This document shows, in pieces, positions 11,240-24,129 of a stretch of 64,000 nucleotides of DNA (position 1 is the first letter of the stretch; every line of letters begins with the position of its first letter). A program made the translations under genes and the position numbers. The stretch is from contig NADL03000022.1 in the NCBI GenBank assembly GCA_002205965.3, positions 372,001 through 436,000 on the forward strand, in the 5' to 3' direction. The notes under the pieces were generated by a model. It saw only the letters and a list, made by a program, of their open reading frames with translations. It was not told where the DNA came from and did not search any database. This DNA comes from Kappaphycus alvarezii. Taxonomy: Eukaryota > Rhodophyta > Florideophyceae > Gigartinales > Solieriaceae.

Positions 11240-11630
11240 TTCTTAATTTGAAAGAGCTTTCATCGTCGCGACTAATGCCTCTTCCACGGCTTTAGGTGCT
11301 GTCTTTTCACAGAAACAGTCGGAAGGTAAAATTCATCCTATCCAATACGCCAGCAGGACGATAAACCGGGCGGAGATGCGCCACCCAATCTGTTAGATGG
11401 AAGAATTGGCAGTCGTTTTTGGACTACGGAAGTATCGTGTTTACCTTTTGTCATGTTACCCCTTCGAGCTTATTACTGACCATCAGTCTCTAAAGGACGT
11501 CTTCGTGCGCAAAGACATACATGGAAGGCTAGATCGTTCGCTCGACTTACTTGTGGAATACCGCTATGTGATTCGTTATCGGCGGGGGAAGATGAATGGG
11601 TCTGCTTATGAATCATCTAACTGGCGATGA
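11240..11630 (+). pseudogene. RNase H of the second Ty3 element, catalytic Asp lost
   Basis: Motif FIVATNASSTALGAVFSQ corresponds to the family's ATDASxxAxGAVL, with the first catalytic Asp changed to Asn. ELITDHQSLKDVF (second Asp region) and YVIRYRRGKMNGSA (end of the domain) follow in order. A stop interrupts the two halves at about 11393. Confidence 0.8.
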
Positions 11631-12864
11631 AACTCGAAGTCGGCACAGAGCACGAAGAAGAGGACCTCCTACTATCAGTGATGGACCTCTCCGGGGAAGC
11701 CGGAGGTGTTGATCTAGAACCGCATCTCATACTGGTTCACAAGTACCTGTCTGCGAGTGATATTTCCTACGCCTCACCGAAAGAGCTTTTGAAGGCAAGG
11801 AGAGCAGCCAATAATTTCTTGATCTGGTATGGGCACCTTTTTCGCCGCAAGAAGGGTGACCCGGAGATCATTGCCAATGTATCAAAGCGTACCGACATTT
11901 TGCGGTTCTTCCACGACAATGTGGGTCATTGGAACACTAGAACTACCCCGAAGTTCATACAGGACCGGTTCCGGTTGCCTAGGGTGATATCATACAGTCA
12001 TGGGAACGTACTTCCGTGAGATTCTTGTCAAATGATGCGCGGGTTGCCAAAGTATACGCATCATGATAGGGACACCGCTACATGGGTTCTTTTCAATCTT
12101 CTCTGTTGATTTCGCCGATACTTTGAAGCGGTCCAAGGAGAGTCATCGATTCATATTAATTTGGGTCGAGGACTTTACCGGGTGGCCGACCGCTGTTCCC
12201 ATTAGGTACTCTGCAACGCCCACGGTCATAAGTTTCACTGAAGAGGAAGTGATTCTTCCGTTTGGCCCGCCCCGAGAGATCATTAGCGACAATGGAAGTT
12301 GCTTCCACGGCGTTGTGCTCGTCAATCACATGCCAGTATGGGATCAAGTGGCGTACCTTCGTGGCGTACGCACCCGTGTCCAACGGAAGGGTGGAGAGGA
12401 CGGTTCGTGTTCTGAAATGTGGGATGGGAGAAGTTATCCACGATGGCGCAAATTGGGCGGGGGTCCTCCGTAGGTGCTTTTTCGGAAATTTTCGGCGCCC
12501 ACGGCGGACTGGAGTTGCCCGTTTTGAGCTTCTATATGGATTAAAGCCCTTATTCAAGGGGATTAGTATAGCAGGCCGTGCAGGCTGCTCAAGACATATC
12601 CATCTGGTTCCCGGCTCTAGCGGTTCTTCGCGCAGAGAGAGCTCTGGGTGCGAAAAGGCCTATAAGAATGACCCTCAAGTACAAGAGTTCGCCGTTGGGT
12701 ACCAGGTCCTAGTTCCCCACATCAAAGCTTTCCAAGAGCTAAGTGACCAGCCTTGCATTCGAAATACAATATTTCCACCCGAGTTGCAAGCCTCTCATCC
12801 TCGCATGTCCTGCGCTCCCGGCATGGGAGGTTCTCGCAGCAAGCCATTCATTCCCGGGGTTTGA
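11627..12864 (+). pseudogene. integrase of the second Ty3 element
   Basis: Zinc-binding region: FFHDNVGHWNTRTTPKFI (HxxxxH) near 11910 and CAGC near 12038. Catalytic core: FSVDFADTLKRSKE (Asp), EIISDNGSCF (Asp) and VSNGRVERTVRVLK (Glu), so all three acidic residues survive, though in different frames. The C-terminal part reaches 12864. The first part of this stretch (11627-11800) is the linker after RNase H. Confidence 0.85.
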
Positions 12865-13085
12865 TCAGTTACTACACGCGCCTGGACCGCCTCCAGTAGA
12901 CCTGAAACTAAGTATCTAACTTCTTCTGTAACTGTTTACCTCTTTCAATCATTTCCTCTCCTCCGCCACAGGAAAGGAGGAAAGAGAAATTGAATGAATT
13001 ACATGTGATGAAATTGTTAAGCCATATGGCTCTTGTATCGTCCTTACACGGCCCTAGAAGGTCACGAGAAGCTCCAAAAATGCCG

Positions 13086-13886
13086 CTATGAAGCCCGAAG
13101 CTGCCCTTCCTGACGCGCCTCTATCGCATCCTCATCCTTACTAGTCAAGGACACAATTCGGACGTCGTCGATACGGTCGTAGTCCAAGGAAGTTTCTACG
13201 CAAGCGCAGGCCCATAGTGATCCAGGGCAGAGCCGCATCTGTAACCGTTCCGCGAAATGGACCAGGGGCGGATTCGAAGTCCTGAGGTCGACACAAACAG
13301 CATGCTTCAGTGCATAACGGGAGTGAATCCGGAGTACATAAACTCCGGCAGTTTTGGGGTGTAGATAGAGCTTAGAGAGCCACACCAAATGTAAATCGTT
13401 CACTATTGTGGTGGTGACCTTATTTACTTCCAACCTCCGCTGCAGTTTCAAATATACTTGCGCTGATAGAATGGAACCCACTAGCTCCCGGAGACCCTCG
13501 AATCCCCTGAATGAGCGGGGGTACCGCTTTTGCTCCCGATACGCGCAAAGAACCTTTCCAGCTTCTTCCCAGAAAGAGCAGCCTGCTGAACATCCATGAA
13601 GTAGTGCAAGGCCATTCGCCACCGAGACGAGCATGCACTGGTCTGTTCAATCTTTGATGGTGACCGGGCGATCCTTAAGAAAGTATTAGACGGCATAGGG
13701 ATAAGACGGTGGAGCCATGGCTAGGCTAACCTCCTTCCTTTCTCCGGGATTTTCTCTATACCATGCATAAATCTCCAAGACGCGAAGAGCTCGTGTAAAA
13801 TCATTGATAGCCTGAACGGAATTCGGTGGTACGTCTTCAGAGGGCACGAGGAGCCCCACTCCATCGTTTAGAGGATAATTTTGCAT
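13086..13886 (-). pseudogene. unassigned broken coding remnants
   Basis: Two open stretches, 13086-13634 (182 codons) and 13686-13886 (66 codons), lie on the minus strand. In the second, the VPPNSVQAINDF region weakly resembles the RT-thumb segment of gypsy elements (DPxKVxAIxxW), so another retroelement scrap is possible. The larger one has no motif I can name. A real gene cannot be excluded. Confidence 0.25.
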
Positions 13887-14001
13887 GGTTTCTTATTCTC
13901 CTCGGAACGGGCGTAATAAGCCCCAGCCTCCCGGAGCCTTCTCCAGGGGAAAAAATACGTGGGAGATAACCCAGCCGGGTCCAAATCCAGCGGTCCATAG
14001 T

Positions 14002-14301
14002 CTAGGTTCTTAGACGGACTCCGCTAATCTGAGGCGCTGTCAAGCTCTTTTCAATCGACTTCTTCCATGACGTCGCAAATTCCGCTACTTGCTTCCCAAA
14101 TACCCTTGAAATATTATCCGCTGATCGCTCGTAAGCGTTATGGTGCGAGACTGACACCACAATGCCCTCGTCATGTGAACTCTTGAATTTGTCGAGATCA
14201 GTACGTCTACATAGGGTAAGGTGAATGTTGGCCAAGTGACAGTTGCCGGGAAGATGGATGTCGATCCCCGCCGTCGCGAGTTTTTCCTTTGGTAGTTTCA
14301 A
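14002..14301 (-). pseudogene. 99-aa ORF downstream of the H3-tail-like ORF
   Basis: The open frame directly follows the H3-like tail, one frame away. Its TDLDKFKSS patch sits where H3 would have TDLRFQSS, but most of the sequence does not align to the histone fold by eye. It could be the decayed rest of the same H3 copy or an unrelated frame. Confidence 0.25.
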
Positions 14302-14320
14302 AGTAACTCAGCACCCTTCC

Positions 14321-14437
14321 ACACCGCCGCATTATCCTGGATGAGCCGGCAGACACTCGCGCGGCGAGGAACGACAATTGACATCGCGGTGCCTTACTTC
14401 CGCTCGACTTGTTCGCGGTTTGCTCTGTCCGCGCCAT
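14321..14437 (-). pseudogene. histone H3 N-terminal-tail-like ORF
   Basis: From the ATG at 14437 the first residues read ARTEQTANKSSGSKAPR after Met, followed by CQLSFLAARVSAGSS. This matches the H3 tail ([20 protein letters not shown]...AARKSA) at about two thirds of positions over 30 residues. The Lys4, Arg8 and Lys18 equivalents are Glu, Asn and Cys, while the Lys9 and Lys14 equivalents are kept. After about residue 35 the frame drifts. GGV can be read in the next frame, and a 100-codon minus ORF at 14002-14301 has only faint H3-fold resemblance (a TDL...F.SS patch). A decayed H3 copy is the simplest reading; a captured tail is an alternative. Confidence 0.6.
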
Positions 14438-14439
14438 CT

Positions 14440-17400
14440 ACGATGACTGTGTCAAAGCAAACGCGCAGGATGTCTAGAGAGGTAAGTCACGCGCGTCAGC
14501 GGAAAAGGGTGATGCAAGCAGAAATAGAGGGATCTTTGTGCTAGGTAGTGGGTACGAGGGGTTTTTATGGACGGTTTGGAGTGGCCGGAGGTGTTTGTGT
14601 AGTGGACAGCGCTGGAGCGCTTGGAGGACGCCTGGGAGTAGTACTGTAATCGCCAGGCAAGCACATGGGAGTAAAAAAAAGAGTTTTGGAGTGGGAAAGC
14701 GGCAAGGAAGTGACGAGGAGGGTTGAAAGGGTCGAGAGTGCGCGGGATTAGAGACTTCATTGCCACAAAGTACCGTTTTGTGTCTCGCACCGCACTGCAT
14801 ATCACCCCCTACACCTTTCAGCAGCGCAAGTGTCTGCTTCTATAAAATTCGCTGCGGTGGAAAATTGAGTTGGTATCAAACAGTAGCTTTATATAATGCC
14901 CAGTAAATGGGGGTATTCGATAGCGGACGAAAATAAAACAGCAGCGAATACATCACCACTTTATATCCCCGCACCTCACCTCCTTTTCCAGCACCATCAT
15001 CCCGTTTCTCCGCGCTACGCTGCCGTCCCCTCCAAATTCGCACACGGCCCCTTCTCTCCAATCCGCGCCTTCAACAACCATATTAGTGGTTGCCCTTGGA
15101 GCATCCCTGAGCACTCGCCGTCTCCTTTGAACAAATACTTTAAAAACTTGCTTCATTTTTAAGCATTAATCTCAAAAAAACCCTTGACAGGTTTCGAATG
15201 CGTTTTAGGAAGATTGTAATTCAAGATTACCTTCTGGCGCGATATACAACTTTCTGTTAATAACCGCCACTGCTTCAAACTAATAACGCTCCAAAGCTTA
15301 CCCATCTTTTGGCTCCTGCTGGGAAATCGACAAAGGCGCCAGCATGATCTGGCCGAAACTCAAGTGTACAGAGCAAATTGGGGTAATAAGCGTCAAATGT
15401 ACGTCTCAAATTTTCTTCGCGCGATGGAACGGTTTTCCAAGGTGCAAATTATTTTAACAGCGTGACTACGCATAAGCAGTAACTTCCAACGCGTCTTTTG
15501 TGCTTTGCAGTCTCCCTTCTACGTGCTAATAGACACGTTGGTGACAAGCACCGTTCCTTTCGCCGTTGCACCCCACATCTATTGCTGTAAACCGCGTAGT
15601 ATAGTGGCAAGAGAGTCGCAGACTACGTCAAGTCGTCTGTTGGAATGCTACCATGATGGTAGCAGTCGTGTGGAGGATACAAAAGGAATTATGGGAGTAG
15701 TCCTTGCTGCGAAGATAAAAAGAACGGAAGGAATAAGAAAAATAAAGACCGTGGAGAAGAAAAATAAGTTGGCGGAAGGTAAATTATTCCTCTGGTACTT
15801 TGGTTGAGCGTCGAAACTGGCAGAAGCCCCTGACACATTCCACGGTAAAGCTGATTCGGACATCAACCATTTCCTATTTTAATTCAAATTTCTTGAAGAT
15901 CGAAAAAACGGGCGAGGTGAGAGCTCGGGCCCTAATTTATCATGTACGAAGAAAAGGCTTTGACAATTATACAACGCATTAAATGCAAATAGAAAGCTGA
16001 CAGAGGAAGACAATGATTTCCATATGGATTTTGAGCGCTTCAAAATGAATTCGGTAGCCGGTAAGAACCGCGTGCAACAGTGAGATTTCTTAACTTGCAT
16101 TATCAAACAGGATAGGGCGTAGATCTCTCCGTCACGCGGACTCTGCTTCTGCCGCCACAGAATTCACCGAATGAAGAGCCCGACATTGAGGGAGCATTGG
16201 CACGTGGCCTCTGTCGCAAATTTGGGAAATTGATCCCACTGCACTCTGTCAACTAAGGCTAGGTGTTACGTGGCATCAGTCGTTCATGTTAACTTAGATA
16301 CTACATTGATCCACACCTCGAGATTAGCTCGAAGCTTACGGATAGCCACAAACTGTACAAGTGATTAAGCTACGTAAACAATTAAAAGTCGCTTAGGAAA
16401 GCGGGAAGGAGAAGACGTAATTGGACAGCTTTGCTACACTCTTTGAAATTACGTACTTTGGTGATTCCACGCATTTTTTTGATCGTAAAAACTTTGTTCC
16501 TGTTATTTACTTGGACGTCATTGTTTTGGTCCAATTACCGCTGTATTTCATGGCTACATCGTTTGCACGGATTATTAACAGCACTTTTCACTGTAAGAGG
16601 GGATCACTTCACACCCTGTTCCACACCGTTTACCATTTACAGTACGAAATCACCTTTTCAGTGCGCGGAAAGTGCAACCATCTATTTGTAGAATGGCCTT
16701 TATTTTATATGGGCTGTTATATTAGTCGTTAACTATACTTAAGAATATACAACTAGTATTTGAAACTACTACCAAGAGCGAACTATGAAACAAACGGGCA
16801 AACAACTGCCTACGCTTTTATATCCCCTATAATTGCAGCTATTCGGCACTGCTACCATTTTGTAGCATGATTATACGAGCCCCTCAATATCTTAAGTCAT
16901 TCAAGTTTACTATTTGGTTTTTTTCTGTTCTGTGTGTGTTTCTTTTTGCTTTACCAAACTAATCAAAAGCTTGACGCTGCAAGCGATAGAAATTCCTAGT
17001 GAGTTATAAATAAAACCTTGTATTCTAAAATCAAACGATCTACCGCTCTGCCGGGATAGCAACTCAAGTTTAAATACTAGTATAACATCCTGGAATTGAA
17101 CCACACCGAGGACAAGAAGTTGTTTTTCTGGTTCAAATCAGCTGTCTATGGGCATTTGATATAACCATTCGTGTTCGTGTTCTTGTCCGCTTCGAAGAGC
17201 TGTTAATATCTAAGGGCTTGTCTGGTTGGATAAAAAGCTTCTAAATTGCGCTTATAGGCTCCCTGTGAAAGAAGACTCTAGAAAGGTGCAAGGAACTCCA
17301 CTGTATCCAGCGAGCGTTGAGAAATCGATCAAGAAGATTAGGGTCACAAAATAAATTCGATTGCGAATCACTTGGCCGAGCTGCATCTTTTGGAGGCCAG

Positions 17401-20400
17401 AAGATCTACTGGAGATTACAGACATTTTTTTCGAAAAGTTGACGGGAATAAGTTGGAAAGAAGTAGAGCGGAGATCCTGAGTTGTAATTAATATAAAACG
17501 GGTTGACATTATGTGATTTACTGTTGTCAAAGAAAAGGTACGAGAAGTTATCGGCAGGATACATGTATTGCGGCAAAAACAAGGCAGACAGAGGACGATT
17601 TGGTGGTTATAGCGCGAAATTAAGGGATTTTCTAGGCCCTGGTGAAGATTAAGTCGTCCTAAATTTGAATTTAGTCCGGATGGTAGCTGTTACAGAGGTA
17701 TTAAATACTAGGAGAGACAGAGGTATCCCAACCAGTTCCGAAGCAAAGTGCTGTGGGAGAACATCTGTATTGTTTTCGCAACACTCCAATATTTTCCGTT
17801 TTCAGTAGCAGAAAGCAGGAGGGAGAGAAGATAGGATAGAGAGATCAAGAAGAAAGGAAGAAGCGAAAAAGAATGGCTTTAAGCGAATCGATAGATGCGT
17901 TGATCAATATGAATTTGTTTTGCATCTAGGGCAGGTTACCGCATGGTTGGCGTTCGTTCAGTTGTTGGAAGAGGACACAAAAGAAGCAAAACATACTACG
18001 GGAGATCTTATGTAGCGTCCCAAACCGGTGCGTTACGATTCAAAGAGACTTTTTGGAATCGAAAGACTTGGCAAGAAAAATTTAGAGGGCGGTAACAGAC
18101 TTGATACAAATGGAATTTTTTCGATCGCGGTCTTCTATGCTTCAGGAGGGCTTAGGAGCTCATTTTGATCGAAAAAAGTTTATTTAAGGAGATCAAGGGC
18201 ATTTCTGAATACAGTCACCCTCCTTAACATCATTTCCCGGAATCTTTGTCCGACCTACATCTCCATTCTGCAGCAAATTCTCGCCCCATATCGGGGACTT
18301 AGTTACGTTTTGCGACTTGATGGAGAGTTGAAGGCAATTTAAGTCACTCTTGGTGCTCGAAGTCCCTCTTGATTTCTTAGTGCTGGCTGAGACTCCATTT
18401 GATCTGATAATTGGTTGCCCTGTTGACAAGAGGTGCCAGATTCTGCATGAATATGCGAAACCATACGGTAACGTTCAGTATCTGCTTTGGGAATAGGTCG
18501 ATACGCAGCATTTTTTCTTTGTTTGGAGAAAGTGCAAACGAAGTAGGGCAAAAGGAAGTTGAATTCACTCTGATTAAGACATGTAGACTGTGTATGGCGA
18601 GATCCCGAGCTAAGAGGATGCGGCAGTCGTGACTTTGGATATTTATGCGGGAGATGTGGGGATAGAGCAGGATTTCGCAACATTCTCGGCTTACTCTTAG
18701 TTCCAATAGCTCATTACACTTAACATAGAGCTTAATAATTTTGAAACTAAGGAAATTTTTAGAAGTGTCTTAATTCGAAAATGTTATCGTGTAAAAACTC
18801 AACAGTAAGCGAGTGAAAGAAAAGACACAATTATTCGAAACTCGGAGGCCGAAAAAATCTCACTGAGTTTCCTATTCAATAAGTGCTTTTCAAAGTACTT
18901 TTTTGTCCATGTGCGATTTTAGAACCAATTCATTTGCAGTTAAAAAACTTATCATGGCACTCATGTTTCAATGTGAGCTATTATCGGTCGAAATTTAGTC
19001 TAAAGTTTACTTATGCCGAATTTCTCATAATTTCCACATTTTTGTACAATGAAATTTCTAATTTTGTCTCAAAAGTATTCTGTTGTTCATGGTTTAACTT
19101 CATTTTGTCTCCAATCACCATAAGACCTGTAAACAGAGAGGTCAGATCCACATAATCACTTTTCTGAGCTCAATTTGTCTCCGTCCTTGAGATCAATTCC
19201 CCTTTTATACACCTGCGTTCTTTTCAACATGCTAGAACAAGAATTATTTAATTCCATCGACCATTTTTTGGAGGATCTGATTCAATTTTCCAACTCTACG
19301 GGGTCTAGTTGACAAATCAAATAGCCTAACGAGAACATACTCTAACAAGATCTATAACTAACATATCCGGACGTCCACTTATGCTCAATCATATCAAGAT
19401 TGCACTAAGTAAATTTGCGTGATTATCTCTTCCAAATTCTCGTTGGAAGTCTTCGAGTCAATAAATATCAACACAAATTAATCAAATGCAAGCATCATAA
19501 CAAATGACTTCCGCAAGAGAAATCAAACAGGAAGTTATTAAACCTAAATAATTATAACAAAATTGCACAATGCTCAACTGTAAGAGCCAGAAAATTGCTA
19601 ATATTATCTCTACCTCCTAAAACTCATTCGAGAATTGGTATAGAAGCAAGAAAATTTTCGATAGTGTCGGAAAAAAAGTCACTGAGACTTGAACGCTTCT
19701 TTTCTTTGACAAAGATTAATTTTCTGATTACTTTATGAGTTAATAATAATATAGCACTACCTTCCTTTTTATTATTATAATATCACTATGATTTTATTAC
19801 TTCAAGAATATATTCTTTAGTTTTCAATCCATGAATTTTACTGGAATCGAATCCAAACTCAAAAATCACTTCTGAGCACTTTACTCATCATCTTCAATTA
19901 TAGTTCAAATTTTTGCTAGTGGCATTATTGTCCTTAAATTTATGTCTTTACCTTAAAAATCGCAAATTGGTGCAAGAATACCTTACAAACTACTAAAAAT
20001 ACATACATAAAAAATAGCCATATATATTATAAGAACGTCTTTGTCAAATTGATTGAATCATCAGTACCAATTTCAATTTTCAATATACCTTTACATGAAA
20101 TGAGACTCAAGTAGGAATTCGAGGAAAATTCTTCAGTAATCCATCTCAAGCGATCGATTTGATATTCATTTTTTAGAGTTCGTCATTGGTCCCGCTTTTT
20201 AAACTGTTTTTTCCATCTACAAATAATATTTATACTTTTTGAATGCAGCAGTAACATTTTAATCGAGTGAAACCAGCGCGATTATAGATATGTATCTTTT
20301 ATATATTGACATACTGATTATTGAAGCGTTTGTAAATAGCCATCGCTCTGAAACAATAATGGTTTTTTGTCCTATCTAGAGACGCTTATAATCAGTCATG

Positions 20401-21224
20401 ATTCCTTGGATAATTTTCCGTAAACATATTGTTCTTTTAGTTAAAAGGAATCCAATGGCTTAAAATATATAATACAATACATCTCCTGGTATAACAATTA
20501 CTTGAGAAACTGGATAGGTTTCCAGGGTTTATACTTCATCATAGAACATGATCCAAATTATCTTTTATTCGTACAAGGATTCCACTTTGAAAAGATGATT
20601 CATCACTTCCGGCATTTTTATTTCCAGCGGACCAAAGACATTCCACCACATGCGATATCCTTAAAGTTTAAGGCGTGTACATAAAAAGCCCAAAATATCC
20701 TAATACGTGAACTACACGCGCGGTTTTGAGGAAAAAATACGACTAACAAAGGAAAAAAGGCAAATAACAAAAAATTAAACGCCATCGAAAGTGCTAATTT
20801 TATACCCATTTACAATCAACAGTTATTGGTAATTTTTATCGTTATTTTTTGGTACCTTTGTACGTCGCTTCAATAGCATTCAGGAAATATTTGTCGCCAC
20901 AATCCATTGAGAGTACAGAATGTACTGCATAATTGTGACGGAGATACGCAAGATCTTGCAGTCTCCGGCTTTCTACAGTAGGTCTTCTCCACTAAAGGAC
21001 CAGGTTTTATTTTCAATTACTTGAATCAATAATTGATGTGAAGTGATTGTACTGTATAATGTTGAATCACAGGGGTATTTTAACCTACAATTGGGCATCA
21101 CTGTACTCTATTGTTTTACAGTGCAGGCACACGAAAAAAAAGTATTTCTTAAAAAACTCATTCAAATTTAGTGAAATAACTAGTGGTTATCATACTGTCT
21201 CCAGTTAATGTCGGCATTGCGGAG
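14440..21224. other. AT-rich intergenic desert
   Basis: I see no recognisable gene or RNA over nearly 7 kb. AT content rises markedly from about 18.7 to 21.2 kb. The ORFs here are short, overlap in competing frames and lack motifs. It may contain transposon relics too worn to recognise by eye. Confidence 0.5.
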
Positions 21225-22465
21225 CTATAGCTTAATACTCCTTTCCTGCTGATTTCTAAAGCGCTCCTGTACATTACTGCGCCTCGTTGCGTTATCATCT
21301 CCAGTCCCATACAAACTTCTCTTGAACCGCCTGTGGTGACTACAGTCTTCGGACCGCAAAGTGTGCATCTGAATGTGAATACTGGTAAGCGCCGTGCAGA
21401 TACGAAAACACAATCTTATCTGCCTTCTCTACAACGCCAATTACTCCCAATAACAGTCCGCAAAGAGGTAAGGCGCCCAAAGAAAATTTCAACGATTATG
21501 TATATATACGATCAAATGAAATTATCTTGTTTGTCGCCACTTCCTCGTGATTCAAAATCCTGTTGCGAGGCTTTCCTACGGATTGACCACTTGAATAAGC
21601 TCAGTGGCCCCTTGGTATCCTTAATCCATTAGTAGACCCCAGTGGTTTGGATATCGCCGCAAAGGGGCCCATATTCGCAATTTCCCTCTACAATCTTGAA
21701 TTTTTTAACGCAGCTCTGTAAATGTCAATATTTCTCGGAAAAGTTTCCAAGTCGGCTACAGAAACAGGGTAGTGGGGTGTAAACTTAATAGCTTGGCCAA
21801 TTGGTAGAACCGTTACTTTAACTTTAAACCAATACAGCTTATCTTTACTGCTGTAGTAAATTTTTCCCTCCGGCATGTTTCCACTCGATCTGTTCTTTTG
21901 TTGAAATGTTAAGTCCTTGGAATACTTGGCGGTGCGGTAATGCCTGAATTTCTTTCCTGCTTGAAATATTTCGCCAAAAGGAAAGAGCGAAACATTGCGT
22001 TCAGCAACAGCCTCATAGAGCGAATTGCTAACGATTTCCATAAATTTAGTCATCATTTTCTCAAACGGCCGTCCTTTTAAACTGAATGCTTTAGCCAAAA
22101 ATTCCCACTGCATCAACATTTAAGATTTATCAAGAACATAAAAAGTATTTCCTTCCCATTGTAGTTCCCTTTCCTCCCTGGTCCGCTGTTGTACTGCTCG
22201 GTAACGACAACCTCGGTGCCGCTTCAAATAGTGTTGAATTCTTCTATGTCGAAGTTCGTCATCTCGTGTTTAGCTTTGCATCCCCCCGCTTCATAGAATA
22301 CGTCAAGAACCGGGCACGGTGACCAAGATTCGTCGGAGGTATTTTTGCCGTCAAATGCTTCACCGCTATTTCTTTGCAACTCTGACGCGAGCTCAACGGA
22401 AACCTCTGCTAGAATTTGCAGGGCGTTGGTTGCCTCCAGCTGAGTAAGGACTGCAGTTGGGTATT
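21225..22465 (-). pseudogene. ISL2EU/Harbinger-like DDE transposase relic
   Basis: Minus-strand frames give, in order: HEMTNFDIEEFNTI, the N-terminal 'NFT..EF' helix of this transposase group (about 22270); WEFLAKAFSLKGRPFEKMM (about 22100); KYSKDLTFQQKNRSSGNMPE; KDKLYWFKVKVTVLPIGQAI; HYPVSVADLETFPRN; VEIFFGRLTSLRTVIGS (about 21480); and FRICTALTSIHIQMHTLR (about 21405). These correspond to a DDE superfamily endonuclease of the ISL2EU/PIF-Harbinger type, from the N-terminal helix to the 'NYFGRLKSLW' and 'ALTNxH' ends. The best-preserved part is 21688-22119. Frame changes and at least three in-frame stops make it dead. Confidence 0.7.
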
Positions 22466-22879
22466 AGTGGCTGCGGGGGGCTGAGTGCTTGGCATTGGAG
22501 GTATTCTTCCAAATCAGTGGTAAAAAGGGGTACGGTGGACATTGCCGGGGACGATTGCATGCAAGCGGTTCTTTACTTGGTAGAGATGCCCCTTTATTGC
22601 AATGATTTGGCATTTAAAAAATGAGCGGGCTTTTCGTTGACACGACCCATCATTTCAAAATGACTGCGTTCTCAGTATCCTACATGGTGAGTGCTCAGCA
22701 TTGATGCCATACTGCATTCTAAATTTATTGATCACTAAGGGTTTTGCAACAGTACAGCATGAGGCATGTATTCAAAAGGCTTCCCTTCCAGAAGAAGAAG
22801 TTTAATGCATTCATTATCTAGTGGGGACTGCGCACGTTCTATCTATACGGCTAAGACCTAACTGGATGTATCTTTTCGT

Positions 22880-23080
22880 CCATGCGCATCGGGGCTCGTG
22901 ATAGGATGGCTTGAGCGATGGATGACGATAGGATGCAACTCAGTCGCTGGTAGATACGGCGGCGGATAACACTAGGTGTCGAGTGGCACTTGGACGCGAT
23001 CCGCGGAACTAACTACTCAATGAACGCAATGGTACCTGGGGAAGGGGCGCCCAGGGAATCAAACACCAAGGGTCGAAACG
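22880..23080 (-). mobile_element. diverged 3' fragment of the non-LTR retrotransposon
   Basis: Aligns, with many mismatches, to the copy at about 23450-23560: the same order of GTGGCA, GGxAC(A/T)AACT, GAAGGGGC and GAGGGAGTC-type blocks. It lies just left of the better copy in the same orientation, suggesting an older insertion or a duplication. Confidence 0.45.
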
Positions 23081-23283
23081 TGATATTCATCTTGTATGGG
23101 CAGAAGATGGGTCAGTTGAAGGAGCGGGAGGCGTCGTGCGATGTTACGTTCCAGGGTTGTAACTTTGTCGCAGTCTGCCACTCCAGAAGCGCCACCTGCA
23201 ATTTGGATTTCCTTGATGCGAACTGCGGCCTTGAATGGGGAGAAAGGGAATATTTGAGAGAGAAATGGTCTTTACTCATTACT

Positions 23284-23629
23284 TATCTTGAGTGTACACC
23301 GACTGACCTACTATTCAATTAAGAAGTAACTGGATGGACCACATCGATCGCGTACAGTGGGCGCGCGATATGATGGCCATAGCTACCGACGACCACAAAA
23401 AGCAACTGATACGCTGGTAGATGCGTTTCCTAGTCTTAGCGTCCGAGGTGTGGCATTTCCTGGCTACACGTGGTACAAACTCTTCGATGAATAATGCAGT
23501 CTCTGGAGAAGGGGCACCGAGGGAGTCGGAAACCAGAGGCTGGAATCGGAAACCTGGGTCGCGGGAGGGCACAGATGGGGGCACTAGGCGCCTTGACAGC
23601 TTTTGCTGTTGGTCCTGGACCTTGCAAGC
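23284..23629 (-). mobile_element. 5'-truncated 3' end of the non-LTR retrotransposon
   Basis: Closely matches 34673-35016, from the shared terminal block (CTTGAGTGTACACCGACTGA on the plus strand) through the last coding part. On the minus strand the ORF 23584-23315 gives the C-terminal peptide of the element, followed by a short 3' UTR. 5' truncation is the normal fate of non-LTR insertions. Confidence 0.75.
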
Positions 23630-24129
23630 ACTCTAAATAAATACCACCGTATTTTAAGGAGACAGATGCCAGTGAAACTCCCCAATTAAGGTGTACTTAT
23701 GGTCGGGTGGAGGAGGGAGGCCGGTCATGGGGCGGGCGCGCTCGCCCCGGACAGGGTTCAACTCTCGGTTTCCCTCCAATTTTTTTCGCACAGGTCATTT
23801 ATTTGCCAAAAAAGACGGTATTCGCGCCAATTGTTATTACAACAGTAACATCTGTGATGGACACAGTAAAATTTTGCCAAATATTACTTTTAACAATATT
23901 CCTACCTCCAAATGGTTCTGGATGTGACCAAAACTTCAAAATAATGCCTCTGTCAATGCGCAAACAGACAAAATTTCATAAAGAAAAGGGTCCCAAGCTT
24001 CAATCGAAGCACAAAAACGACGGGCTGCCATTAATTATTCTCAGCGAGAAAACATATCGACAAGATCCTTATTGCCAGCACTGCGGTTTCCAACGGCACC
24101 CTGATGCGCATTAAGGCTGCTAGAGATGC

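Larger units (their letters stand above)
8556..12990 (+). mobile_element. second Ty3/gypsy element, decayed
   Basis: Gag with two zinc-knuckle motifs, protease, RT, RNase H and integrase follow in Ty3 order. A purine-rich tract at 12970-12987 (AGGAAAGGAGGAAAGAGA) lies at the end. Many frame changes and in-frame stops occur, and the RNase H catalytic Asp is replaced by Asn. It has the same orientation as the first Ty3 element but is not a copy of it: the RT and integrase sequences differ throughout and no chromodomain is seen. Confidence 0.85.

Noticed and set aside
8084-12990. Matching LTR pair for the second Ty3 element
   Set aside because: The sequence after the purine tract at 12970-12987 does not match the LTR-like region at 8084-8555, so no LTR pair is claimed.
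23641-24125. tRNA-like GGTTCAACTCTCGG segment near 23757
   Set aside because: No cloverleaf arms could be paired around it by eye; no tRNA or rRNA gene was supportable anywhere in the window.
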